NCBI GenBank assembly: GCA_016795485.1
Contig: JAEUHM010000025.1
Span: forward strand, 62,001 to 126,000
DNA from: Verrucomicrobiaceae bacterium
Lineage (GTDB): Bacteria; Verrucomicrobiota; Verrucomicrobiia; Verrucomicrobiales; Verrucomicrobiaceae
DNA: 64,000 bases
Direction of reading: 5' to 3'
Shown: piece after piece, positions 55,171-63,255 of the stretch
How the letters are laid out: the number at the start of each line of letters is the position of its first letter
Numbering within the stretch: the first letter of the stretch is position 1
Program-made: the position numbers and the translations under genes
Notes under the pieces: model-generated
What the model was told of the DNA's origin: nothing
Databases searched by the model: none
The model's input: the letters and a program-made list of their open reading frames with translations, nothing else

Positions 55171-55647
55171 TCAGAGGCCTGCCTCGGTCTCAGCAAAGGC
55201 AACGGCCTCTTCCAGGCTCCAGAGGGTGAAATCAAAGTCCCGTTGGCGATCGCGGAAGATCTGCTCGGTGGGGCTGGACTGCAAAAAGGCGAACTCGGCC
55301 CGGGCATACTCCAGATGCTGATCCAGGGCGGCAAGGCGGGTCTTGTAGTACTTTCTGTCCACTACGCCGGAGGGGCCAGTGCGCACTTTTTGGATGCCGG
55401 CAGCGGCGTTGATGATGCGGGTGTTGGCTCGGCTGGTGTACTCCGGGCGGCTGAGGCGGAGGTTTTCCTTGGCCTTCTCCAGCCATGCTTTAGAGGCGCT
55501 GCCTGCCCCACGTGCGGCCTCGCCCACCGTTTGCTTGGTGCTGTCAAAGGCACGGCGGACTTTGTCCATGAAGGTTTGTGCTTCTGCATGAGGGGTGGCG
55601 CTCAGGGAGAACACGACGGCGAGAAGAAAAAGAGGGATCGTTTTCAT
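55171..55647 (-). CDS. Exported helical protein of unknown function
   Basis: A 158-aa protein. ATG 55647 gives a signal peptide (MKTIPLFLLAVVFSLSATPH, cleavage after AEA). The mature part is mainly helical with repeated Ala/Lys/Glu patterns (FMDKVRRAFDSTKQTVGEAA, KAWLEKAKENLRLSRPEYTS, LDQHLEYARAEFAFLQSSP). I do not recognise a family. It starts 26 bases after the DUF486 gene on the same strand. Confidence 0.7.
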   Translation of the reverse strand: MKTIPLFLLAVVFSLSATPHAEAQTFMDKVRRAFDSTKQTVGEAARGAGSASKAWLEKAKENLRLSRPEYTSRANTRIINAAAGIQKVRTGPSGVVDRKYYKTRLAALDQHLEYARAEFAFLQSSPTEQIFRDRQRDFDFTLWSLEEAVAFAETEAGL

Positions 55648-55673
55648 CAAGTGGACCTTGGCATAACTTTGCC

Positions 55674-56015
55674 TCATTTGCGAAACATGAAATACACCGC
55701 ACCACACATGCAGAGTGCAGCCCAGAGGTAGTCCAGCTTAACAGGTTGCCTCATGTAGAACACCATGAAGGGGACGAACACCGCTAGCGTGATGACTTCC
55801 TGGAGGATCTTTAACTGGGGCAGTGTGAGCACGCTGCTGCCGATGCGATTGGCCGGCACCTGAAGCAGATATTCAAAAAGGGCGATTCCCCAGCTGACGG
55901 CAACGGCAATGAGCCATGGCTTGGTGCGCATGTCTTTGAGATGCGCATACCACGCGAATGTCATGAAGATGTTGGAGGCAATGAGGAGACAAATGGTCTG
56001 TAAGGGGGCCGACAT
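55674..56015 (-). CDS. DUF486 small membrane protein
   Basis: A 113-aa protein with four hydrophobic helices, the full length of the DUF486 family. Typical parts are SNIFMTFAWYAHLKDM, VSWGIALFEYLLQVPANRIG, LPQLKILQEVITLAVFVPF and DYLWAALCMCGAVYFMF. The family is related to small DMT transporters, but no substrate is known. It lies 37 bases downstream of the racemase-like gene in the same minus-strand run. Confidence 0.9.
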   Translation of the reverse strand: MSAPLQTICLLIASNIFMTFAWYAHLKDMRTKPWLIAVAVSWGIALFEYLLQVPANRIGSSVLTLPQLKILQEVITLAVFVPFMVFYMRQPVKLDYLWAALCMCGAVYFMFRK

Positions 56016-56052
56016 GCCTCACTTTGGGCACGGGACTGTCCACTTTCCAGCA

Positions 56053-57378
56053 TCACTCTGACCTGGTGCGATTCATGGCGGCCCAGACGGCAGTGAGATG
56101 CTTCTCTACCAGACTGCGGGAGGCCGCAGGGAGCAGCTTGATGGCCATGGGCACCACTTGGGTATCGTTGCGGCCAGGAGTGCCTGCGTTTCTGCCATAC
56201 TGATAGCCGCGATCCAGTTTGCCTGATGCATCCAACTTCACGCCCGAAGCATTCGGATTGGGTACGCTGATGTAAAATAGATGCGGGTCATTGCTTGCGG
56301 TGGTGCGGCGCAATCTGGCCTGAGCGAGGCTGCGAAAGAGTTCCTTGGCCGTGAGTTCTGCCGGATTGATGAGCTCCACATCCTCTGCAACGAGGGCGCG
56401 ATAGGCGGGTTTCTCCCTTAACTCCTTCAGGGTGGCGAGTATCTCCTCCTGCACCAAAGGGAAGTGCGTGCAGCCGAGCACCACGCGGTCCACTGGCACT
56501 TTGCTGCCGCTTTCTTTGTGGCTCTCCAGCAGTTCACGCAGGTCGTACCGAAGGTAGTTGGCCAGGGAGTTGAGTTGCCAGGTGCCGTCCTCGGCCTGCA
56601 GCAATCCAGCACGGTCAAATCCCTCTGGAGACTTGAGCACGGGTCCAGCGTAAGGAGTTGTCCGCTTTTCTTCGTCAGTGATGAAGCCGGGATCGCCCTC
56701 AATGGCACCGGCAAGGCCTATGGAGCCCTGTTGGCACACGTCCGGCGGGGATTTGCCAGCCTGTCCAGACTGCGTGTTGATGCTCTTGGGGTAGGCTCCG
56801 GTAGTGCATGTACCCACGGTAGCAAGCACTCCCACGCCTGCTTTGCCGAGCTCACGGGGCAGTCCTGACGCCACTCCACGGGCACCGGCTTCCACTACTC
56901 CGATGACCACCACGGGCAGGTCGAGTTGTTTGGCCATCTCTCGGATGTCATCCAGCCCATACGCTGTGGCGGTGTTGCACGCGATCACCACAGCCTTCAC
57001 GCGTTGCTTGAGCAAGAACAGCGCGTCACGCAGGATGAGCTCGCGGAGAAAGTCTGTTTTGCCAGCAGCGGAGTAGTTTCCATACGGCATGTTTGCCTGA
57101 TCACCGAGGTAGATGAGGCGCTCGTGCTCAAAGTCAGGCCTGCCATCACTGCCGGGCTGGAGCGTGTAATTGTTAAAGGCATCCAGGTCAAGAATCGCCT
57201 CCAAGACGGTCAAACCACCGATACCAGAGTCAAAAACACCCACTGGTAGTTCAGGCCTAAGCGCGCGGGGTGCTGCGGCCAGTTCCTGACGTGCATGAGT
57301 GACGACATCACTCACCACATCGGCAGCCGGGCAGGCAGAAATGGCAAACCAACCTAACGAATAAATGAAGAACTTCAT
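56053..57378 (-). CDS. Exported glutamate-racemase-like protein
   Basis: A 441-aa member of the Asp/Glu racemase superfamily closest to MurI. It has VGVFDSGIGGLTVLEAI (D50, S51), IYLGDQANMPYGNYS, and both catalytic cysteines in context: C134 in VIACNTATAYG and C303 in VLGCTHFPLV. MurI is normally about 265-280 aa and cytoplasmic. This protein starts with an apparent signal peptide (MKFFIYSLGWFAISACPAAD), and has an insertion of ~90 residues between TVGTCTTGAYPKS and the second cysteine and a C-terminal extension. The conserved active site suggests a working racemase, but outside the cytoplasm. It starts 9 bases after the unknown secreted protein gene, so the two are co-expressed. Confidence 0.85.
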   Translation of the reverse strand: MKFFIYSLGWFAISACPAADVVSDVVTHARQELAAAPRALRPELPVGVFDSGIGGLTVLEAILDLDAFNNYTLQPGSDGRPDFEHERLIYLGDQANMPYGNYSAAGKTDFLRELILRDALFLLKQRVKAVVIACNTATAYGLDDIREMAKQLDLPVVVIGVVEAGARGVASGLPRELGKAGVGVLATVGTCTTGAYPKSINTQSGQAGKSPPDVCQQGSIGLAGAIEGDPGFITDEEKRTTPYAGPVLKSPEGFDRAGLLQAEDGTWQLNSLANYLRYDLRELLESHKESGSKVPVDRVVLGCTHFPLVQEEILATLKELREKPAYRALVAEDVELINPAELTAKELFRSLAQARLRRTTASNDPHLFYISVPNPNASGVKLDASGKLDRGYQYGRNAGTPGRNDTQVVPMAIKLLPAASRSLVEKHLTAVWAAMNRTRSE

Positions 57379-57387
57379 TGCGGCATC

Positions 57388-58242
57388 CTACTTCACCGTG
57401 ACAAATCGGCGATACTTTTTGCCGCCCACTGTCTGCTCGCCATCTGGCATGGCCAGTGAGGTGATAGTGGCTCCTTTTTCAGCATTGGCACCGATGACCC
57501 AGACGAGAGCGCCGCCCACATCACAAACGCCTAACACCCCATTGTAGACGAGCTCGGTGACACGAAAGCGAATCAATTGGGAGGCGGTATTGGCCTTGGT
57601 GAGCTCAGCGCGCCTTTTGTTGATCTCCATGCCGCCGATCATGGTGTCTTCGCCTCCCTGGCCTTTGGAGGCAGCGGCTAGTTTCTCGCGATCTGCTTTG
57701 AGCCCAGGGATCTCCACTTCATCCACTGGCACATAGGTGGAGAGAGCGCTGGCAGTGCTGCGAGACGGTAGCTTAAAGGCATTGATGTCCAATACCGTGC
57801 CTGACTTCTGGCCAAGTATGCCCAGCATGATGGCTGCTTTTCCATTGAGGATGCCATCTGTGCCGCCCGTGGCTTCATTGTTGCAGGTGAATCTTACCAA
57901 AGCGGGCTTGAGTCGCTTCTTCATGGCCTCAGCGCGTGCGGTAGCGGCCGTCTGCAAAGCAGACTCCGCTGTGCTGATGCGTTTTTTCAGCGTTTCCAAG
58001 TCTGCTGCCTTGCTTTCTGACCACCCGAGCTTCTGACGGAGTTCTGCAGGTACCTGATCCCACGCCAGTTTCCCTACACCTGCGGAATGAACGAACTTGA
58101 TGCCATCTGGCCCTGCCTCAGTGATGACCACATTCTTCAGCTCGCTACCCTTGGCATCCTTTAAGGCTGGGACTGACAAAGGCACCTGACCATGAGCCAA
58201 GTGAAGAACCATCGCCAGGAGGAGCGACTGCAAGCATTTCAT
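57388..58242 (-). CDS. Secreted protein of unknown function
   Basis: A 284-aa protein with a signal peptide (MKCLQSLLLAMVLHLAHG). The first part (LKNVVITEAGPDGIKFVHSA, GVGKLAWDQVPAELRQKLGW) resembles a short SH3-like or DUF-type segment seen in verrucomicrobial exported proteins. A coiled coil follows (AADLETLKKRISTAESALQT), then a beta-rich C-terminal half with GTDGILNGKAAIMLGILGQ. No catalytic motif is recognised. Its stop is 9 bases before the racemase-like gene, so a shared role is possible. Confidence 0.7.
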   Translation of the reverse strand: MKCLQSLLLAMVLHLAHGQVPLSVPALKDAKGSELKNVVITEAGPDGIKFVHSAGVGKLAWDQVPAELRQKLGWSESKAADLETLKKRISTAESALQTAATARAEAMKKRLKPALVRFTCNNEATGGTDGILNGKAAIMLGILGQKSGTVLDINAFKLPSRSTASALSTYVPVDEVEIPGLKADREKLAAASKGQGGEDTMIGGMEINKRRAELTKANTASQLIRFRVTELVYNGVLGVCDVGGALVWVIGANAEKGATITSLAMPDGEQTVGGKKYRRFVTVK

Positions 58243-58308
58243 TTACCGAGGCTACAATGGTTTTCACCAGCCCGGCAAGCGTGGAATGCGAGAATGGCGG
58301 AGTCTGCT

Positions 58309-59055
58309 CTAACCAACGATGCGGGTGATGACCGGGGACCAAGGGCTTTGGCCATCTTTGCCACCAATGGTGGCGAGTCTGAAGGCGTAGCGGTGGCCTG
58401 AAGTGAGATTTGTGAGCGTGCAACTGGCGCGGCCTCCGATGTAGGCCTGCAACCAATTGTCAGGGTTAATGTCAGGCTCGCACATTTCAACCACATAACT
58501 CCGTGACCGTGCTACGGGCTTCCAGCGAAGAACGAGTGTGCCCGGTGCTTGTACAAGCTGGGCGCGGAAGTTTTGCGGCCAAGCCAGAGCACCAAGCCGG
58601 CGGCGCTCTCTCCGTAGGGGAAGCGCAGCGGTGGCCATGACCGAGGGAGCACCGTTGCTGGCAATCTCAATATAGTGCGCTCGCTGGGTGAGAACGGCAT
58701 TCACTTTGGCACGAAGGTGATTTTTCCGCTCGGTGAGGTTCTGTGCAAGCGCCCGGGCCAGAGCTAGCTCAGCCATCAAGTCGGCGAACTCGTCTGCAAG
58801 CCCAATGAACTCTGGATTGCTAGGAACGGGATGCGGAAAGTGTGTATTCCCATCCATGGCCTCCTGATGAGAACGGAGGAGCAACATGACCTCGTCGTCT
58901 GTCAGTTGCTTCAGCCCCAGAGTGATGCGCCCACCCTGAGGTGACTCCAAAGAACCTGGTGCGATCATGCTGCCACTCCAAGTGTGGGTTTCGGTGGTTG
59001 GCGCTACAGGTTCATGAGCCTCATCGGCTGGGCTGGTTTTCGGATTCGGTTTCAT
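58309..59055 (-). CDS. Fibronectin type III-like protein
   Basis: A 248-aa protein. ATG 59055 (MKPNPKTSPADEAHEPVAP) is preferred over 59106. The middle is helical (FADLMAELALARALAQNLTE), and the last ~90 residues form a fibronectin type III domain (APGTLVLRWKPVARSRSYVV, CTLTNLTSGHRYAFRLATIG). Proteins of this kind, with a 'FADLMA.LA.A' helix pair before one FN3 domain, occur in Verrucomicrobia, usually without known function. It is the first gene of the minus-strand run that ends at the terminator near 54.8 kb. Confidence 0.8.
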   Translation of the reverse strand: MKPNPKTSPADEAHEPVAPTTETHTWSGSMIAPGSLESPQGGRITLGLKQLTDDEVMLLLRSHQEAMDGNTHFPHPVPSNPEFIGLADEFADLMAELALARALAQNLTERKNHLRAKVNAVLTQRAHYIEIASNGAPSVMATAALPLRRERRRLGALAWPQNFRAQLVQAPGTLVLRWKPVARSRSYVVEMCEPDINPDNWLQAYIGGRASCTLTNLTSGHRYAFRLATIGGKDGQSPWSPVITRIVG

Positions 59056-59613
59056 GGCATAGGAAGGTTGCGTTATGGAAATTATTAAAGAAGTGAAAAT
59101 AATCAACCCGATTGATGCATTTTGCGGGCTTGCTTCCCCTTGAGACTGCCGGCTGCAAAATGAGCTGTCGAGCTGTGTCGCTTGATGTTTCGGGGCTTCA
59201 GCCCCATTAGGGACCCAATTGAGCGTTCAACAAAGGCAAAAAAGACTGTGCGGAAAATGGCACTCCTGAGTCGGAACATGATTTTCCGACCAAGGGATAC
59301 GATTTTCCTAGAGAGGGAGACAGATGGCCTGATGAGCCGTGCAGGAGTTGCGAAGAGTTTCGCCAAGAAGCTCGTCGAATCAGCGCAAAAATCAGCGAGG
59401 AATCCAGCGCTCCGAAACAGGAATGCGAAAGCTTTGCATGGAGTTGCGGTGGAGCAGGTTGGGTTTTTGAAGAACCCAGCCACGCTTGCAGCGGGAAGGA
59501 TGGTTTGGACAACGCCTAAGGGTGTGTTGGCTGCCACCCATGCTGGCGGGCACGGAGACCCGCCAGACGGCGAAAGGGCTGGAGACCTGTCCTCCGTGCT
59601 GCGAGTGTGAAAC
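59056..59613. other. Intergenic region with hairpins and competing frames
   Basis: Between the FN3 gene and the next minus-strand gene lie 558 bases with open frames on both strands (59182-59610 plus, 59103-59537 minus). Neither has a signal peptide, motif or family-like sequence, so neither is called. Two hairpins are visible: GTCGGAA/TTCCGAC at 59270-59290 and CTGGCGGG/CCCGCCAG at 59543-59566. The second is near the 3' end of the minus-strand gene at 59614 but has no T run, so it is not called a terminator. Confidence 0.5.
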
Positions 59614-62600
59614 TTACTTCATCGGGTGCTCTTTGAGCAGATCGTCCACGGTGTAGAAAAGCAGGCGGCTCTTGTTGGCGTCACGGACTTTCTTGACCTC
59701 GTCAGCGGTGATGGGGGCGGCTTTGTTGCCGAAGTTGTTGCGCACAAAGGTGAGCACGCTGGCGATTTCGTCGTCTTTGAGCATGCCGCCAAAGGGTGTC
59801 ATGGGCACCTGACCATCGTATTTCTTGCCGTTGACCTCGATGGGACCCATGAGGCCATAGAGGGCGATCTTGATGAGGCGCTCGCTGTCCTCCGTGACCC
59901 ATTTGCTGTTGGCGATGGGCGGGAAGGCGGGCGGCAGGCCATTGCCGTCTCCACGGTGGCAGGTCATGCAGTGTCCCTCACGGTGGTAGATCTCCTGACC
60001 GGCCATGAACTGCTTCTTGGCGGCGTCATCCAGGTGCTTGGGCGCGGGCACGGCCACATACTCGGCCTGCTCTTTCTCCGCGACTCCGCTAAGGCGGTCC
60101 ATGGCGGTCTTGGCGGCTTCCTTGCTCCAGACATCCACGCCTTTGGCTTGGGCGGCTGCCACGATTTTCTTGGCAGCAGCGGTGTTGCTCAGCCAAGAGG
60201 CGGCGGCAATGGCTTCCAGACGAACACGGCCATGAGCATCGTTGGCGGCAGTCTCGAGCAGAGCGATGTGATCTTTGATCACGTGAGTGTTGTAACGAAG
60301 AACGCGGACGGCGGCAGCACGTGCGTGGAAGTCATCGGAGGAGAGCATTTGCTTGAGCAGGGGCTCGTCCACTTTGTTAGCACCCCAGGTAACCCAAAGT
60401 GCTTCGAGCTTGGCGTGAGTGTCGGTTTGCTCAGAAGCCCACTTCACGGCTGCGGGAACGACTTCTGTGGCGGGACGCGCACGCAACTCCCGGCGGCTGC
60501 GGTAGCGAGTCCTAAGCTCAGGTTCTTTGAGATTGTTCAGTAAGGTGGCAATGCTTGCCCCTTCCACTTCTGCGGGCTTTACGAGCGGCCGCCCAGGATA
60601 CGTAATCCGGTAGATGCGGCCGTGAACGTGGTCACGAAGCGGATCGCGAGCATTGTGCTGCATGTGGCCAATCAGAACGTTGTGCCAGTCGATGACGTAA
60701 AGGCTGCCGTCTGGGGCAAACTCAAGGTCCACAGGGCGGAAATTGCCATCGTTGCTCTGGAGAAGGTTGTGACGATGCGAGGTCTTCCAACCTGTTCCTT
60801 CATCCTCAATTTTGACCTGCTTGATGCCAAGGAAGCCGATAGCATTGCAATAGATGAGGTCACCCTGCACTTCGTCTGGAAAATGGCGTGAGGACACGAC
60901 CTCCAAGCCAGAAGTTGGGCGCACTTTATGGTCAGGCGGCACAAGGTCTGGGGCTGACGGTGTCTTGCTGCCGTAGGTGGACTTCAGCGAAACTGGCAAT
61001 GCCCAGTTCATCGTAGTGCCCGAAGTGTGAAGAAGAAAATCCTGACCCCACTGGTCGTAAACAAAGCCCCAGGGATTGGGGATGGCCATTTGGATGGTGC
61101 GCTCCAAGTGCCCGCGTTGTGGACTGAACCGGTAGAAACCGCCGTCCACGGCTCGCACTGGGCCATAGGGCGTCTCTACTTGGCTGTGGAGGAAAACTCC
61201 CTCGCACATGATGAAGGCACCGCTCGGATCTGCGGTGTAAGCGCTGATCGCATGGTGAGTGTCGTGGGTGTCGAAGCCACCGAGCACAATCTCCGTGCTG
61301 TCTGCTTTGTCATCGCCATTAGTATCGCGCAGAAGAACGAGATTTGGCTCTTGAGAGACATAAACGCCCTCAGGAGTGAACTCGAATCCGATGGGCAGGT
61401 GCATCTTGTCCGCGAAAACTGTCTCTTTATCGGCCTTCCCATCGCCATTGGTGTCTTCGTAGATCAGCAGCTTGTCATCTGGCAGTGCGTCACCTGGGCG
61501 ATAATGCGGATAAGTGGGCATCGTTGCCACCCACAGGCGTCCTTTGTCATCAAACGACATCTGCATAGGGTTGGCCAAGTTGGGAAACTCTTTCTCACTG
61601 GCGAACATCTCGACTTTGTATCCTTCCGGCACGGTAAGGCTCTTCACGGCCTCTTCACCATAGAGGTATTTGGTGCTGCCGTTCTTCACGCTGGGCACAT
61701 AGTTGGTAGGCACCTCGGGGAGAGGATGCGTCTTGCTGTCATCAACTTTCAAGTCGCTCTTTTTGCCAGCAGCGATGTCATGGATGAGATTGTCACGGAT
61801 AGCGGCTAACTCGCGTGTTTTCTTGACTTCATCCGGGTAGTTTTGCGGTCCGTATGGGTTGTAGCGCTGACCATGAGTGTGGACGCCATTGACGAGGTTA
61901 TAGTCGTTGTTCCAGAACCAATCTTTCTGCTTCACCGCAGCGTTCAGAAGCTCTGGATCTGCTTTTGAGACACGGCTTTGGTGACCGTAGATGCCTGTGA
62001 GAAGAATCTCCGAGATCAGCTTGTAGCCTTCTTCATTCGGCACAAAACCTGCAGTGGTGAGCGGTGATTTAGCTTTGGCGAATAGCTCACGCGTGGGCGT
62101 GAAGAGATCAACATAAGTGAGGTTATGTTTTTTGGCCACGTTTTGGATGGACTGGGCATACAAGATCAGGTTGGCGTTCTGTTGTTCGCCGTTGGGTAGA
62201 TCGCGAATCGCTGACTGATTTTCGTATGCGATGGGAGATACCAGCACGAGGCGCGGAGCCTCTTTACCGTTGTATGCCTTGGAAAGCGTGTGGATTACCC
62301 AAGCGTCGAGCTCGGCCTCGAAGTTTCCCGCCTTCGATGGTCCATCGAACGACTCATTGAAACCGAAGAAGGCAACGATCGTGTCTGCCTTCAGGAAGGT
62401 TAGCCATTGGTCCGGGGTGGGGAAGAAGCCTTTGCCTTTGTGGATCGTTTTGTCCGGATGAAACTTCTCTGCTCCTGGAAATGCCCATTGCGAGACTCTT
62501 GAAGGATGCGGACGGAAACCTGGAGTGTCACCCACATGTCCCATGTTCCGAAGGAGCAGATTCTTTTCAGGATACCGAAGGTGCAGTTCGGTCTCGATAC

Positions 62601-62790
62601 GGCTGTAGTGGACATCTCTCTCGGCAAGACCGTTTCCAATTAATACCACTCGCTCACCATCGTTCGGTGGTGCTACTGTTTGAGTCCTGGCCGCAGTCGC
62701 AGTTGGCGGTTCAGCACTGGGCGCGTGAGGCGGCACTGGATCAGCAGCCAACACGGAGAGCGGAAGGACAAGGAGGAGGTTTCTGAACAT
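59614..62790 (-). CDS. SGNH hydrolase / PVC dehydrogenase / cytochrome c fusion
   Basis: A 1058-aa exported protein. ATG 62790 (MFRNLLLVLPLSVLAADPVP) is preferred over the earlier TTG. Domains in order: an SGNH/GDSL-like hydrolase (~45-270; VVLIGNGLAERDV, NMGHVGDTPG, VAFFGFNESFDG, LVLVSPIAYEN); a PVC-type membrane-bound dehydrogenase propeller (~385-720; KVEMFASEKEFPNLANPM, LLIYEDTNGDGKADKE, FAPDGSLYVIDWHNVLIGHM); a HEAT-like helical part; and a cytochrome c domain with CMTCHRGDGNGLPPAFPP near residue 930. It probably oxidises a sugar-like substrate and passes electrons to the C-terminal haem. The small cytochrome lipoprotein upstream may be its partner. Confidence 0.92.
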   Translation of the reverse strand: MFRNLLLVLPLSVLAADPVPPHAPSAEPPTATAARTQTVAPPNDGERVVLIGNGLAERDVHYSRIETELHLRYPEKNLLLRNMGHVGDTPGFRPHPSRVSQWAFPGAEKFHPDKTIHKGKGFFPTPDQWLTFLKADTIVAFFGFNESFDGPSKAGNFEAELDAWVIHTLSKAYNGKEAPRLVLVSPIAYENQSAIRDLPNGEQQNANLILYAQSIQNVAKKHNLTYVDLFTPTRELFAKAKSPLTTAGFVPNEEGYKLISEILLTGIYGHQSRVSKADPELLNAAVKQKDWFWNNDYNLVNGVHTHGQRYNPYGPQNYPDEVKKTRELAAIRDNLIHDIAAGKKSDLKVDDSKTHPLPEVPTNYVPSVKNGSTKYLYGEEAVKSLTVPEGYKVEMFASEKEFPNLANPMQMSFDDKGRLWVATMPTYPHYRPGDALPDDKLLIYEDTNGDGKADKETVFADKMHLPIGFEFTPEGVYVSQEPNLVLLRDTNGDDKADSTEIVLGGFDTHDTHHAISAYTADPSGAFIMCEGVFLHSQVETPYGPVRAVDGGFYRFSPQRGHLERTIQMAIPNPWGFVYDQWGQDFLLHTSGTTMNWALPVSLKSTYGSKTPSAPDLVPPDHKVRPTSGLEVVSSRHFPDEVQGDLIYCNAIGFLGIKQVKIEDEGTGWKTSHRHNLLQSNDGNFRPVDLEFAPDGSLYVIDWHNVLIGHMQHNARDPLRDHVHGRIYRITYPGRPLVKPAEVEGASIATLLNNLKEPELRTRYRSRRELRARPATEVVPAAVKWASEQTDTHAKLEALWVTWGANKVDEPLLKQMLSSDDFHARAAAVRVLRYNTHVIKDHIALLETAANDAHGRVRLEAIAAASWLSNTAAAKKIVAAAQAKGVDVWSKEAAKTAMDRLSGVAEKEQAEYVAVPAPKHLDDAAKKQFMAGQEIYHREGHCMTCHRGDGNGLPPAFPPIANSKWVTEDSERLIKIALYGLMGPIEVNGKKYDGQVPMTPFGGMLKDDEIASVLTFVRNNFGNKAAPITADEVKKVRDANKSRLLFYTVDDLLKEHPMK

Positions 62791-62904
62791 GGGGCGCAAA
62801 TGATGGCGGTTAGAAACGCGGCATCAAGTGTCATTCTCAACACACTGTAGCTCCTCAAAACAGCCCAAAAAGTGTTTCAGAGTAACGGAAAACGGTAAGG
62901 CAGG

Positions 62905-63234
62905 TTACTGAGCGGCTGTTGTAGCCGCTTGCATGGCTAGAGCCTGCTTGTGCGCCCACTTTACGTATTCCATGAGCGCTTCACCTTCATTTGGTGGGAG
63001 CTTGGAGTCTGCTACCATGTCTGGCATGATGTGATGCCACTCTTCTAATGAGTATTTGGCTACGGGTTCGGGTGCGTGGCACCGGACGCATTTAGTCAGG
63101 TAGAGTCTCCGCCCGAGAGTGAGCTTAGCATTCTCAGGCGGAGCTGGTGGGGCAATATAGTTGACGTTCAACGCAGCGCATGAGGCGAGCACCACAAGCA
63201 CTGAAGCGGATAGGACAAATCGGGCTGTGTTCAT
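62905..63234 (-). CDS. Small c-type cytochrome lipoprotein
   Basis: A 109-aa lipoprotein with lipobox LASC (C19) and one haem motif CVRCH at 49-53. A methionine ligand is plausible in EWHHIMPDMVADS, a layout typical of small diheme-related cytochromes of this phylum. It starts 21 bases after the stop of the beta-barrel gene and is followed on the same strand, after 114 bases, by the large dehydrogenase fusion, so it may carry electrons from that enzyme. Confidence 0.88.
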   Translation of the reverse strand: MNTARFVLSASVLVVLASCAALNVNYIAPPAPPENAKLTLGRRLYLTKCVRCHAPEPVAKYSLEEWHHIMPDMVADSKLPPNEGEALMEYVKWAHKQALAMQAATTAAQ

Positions 63235-63255
63235 TGAACGTTGTCGGGTGGTCGA

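Noticed and set aside
59103-59610. Overlapping frames on both strands in the gap before the dehydrogenase fusion
   Set aside because: Neither has a family match, signal peptide or convincing start; they contradict each other and are left as unassigned intergenic sequence.
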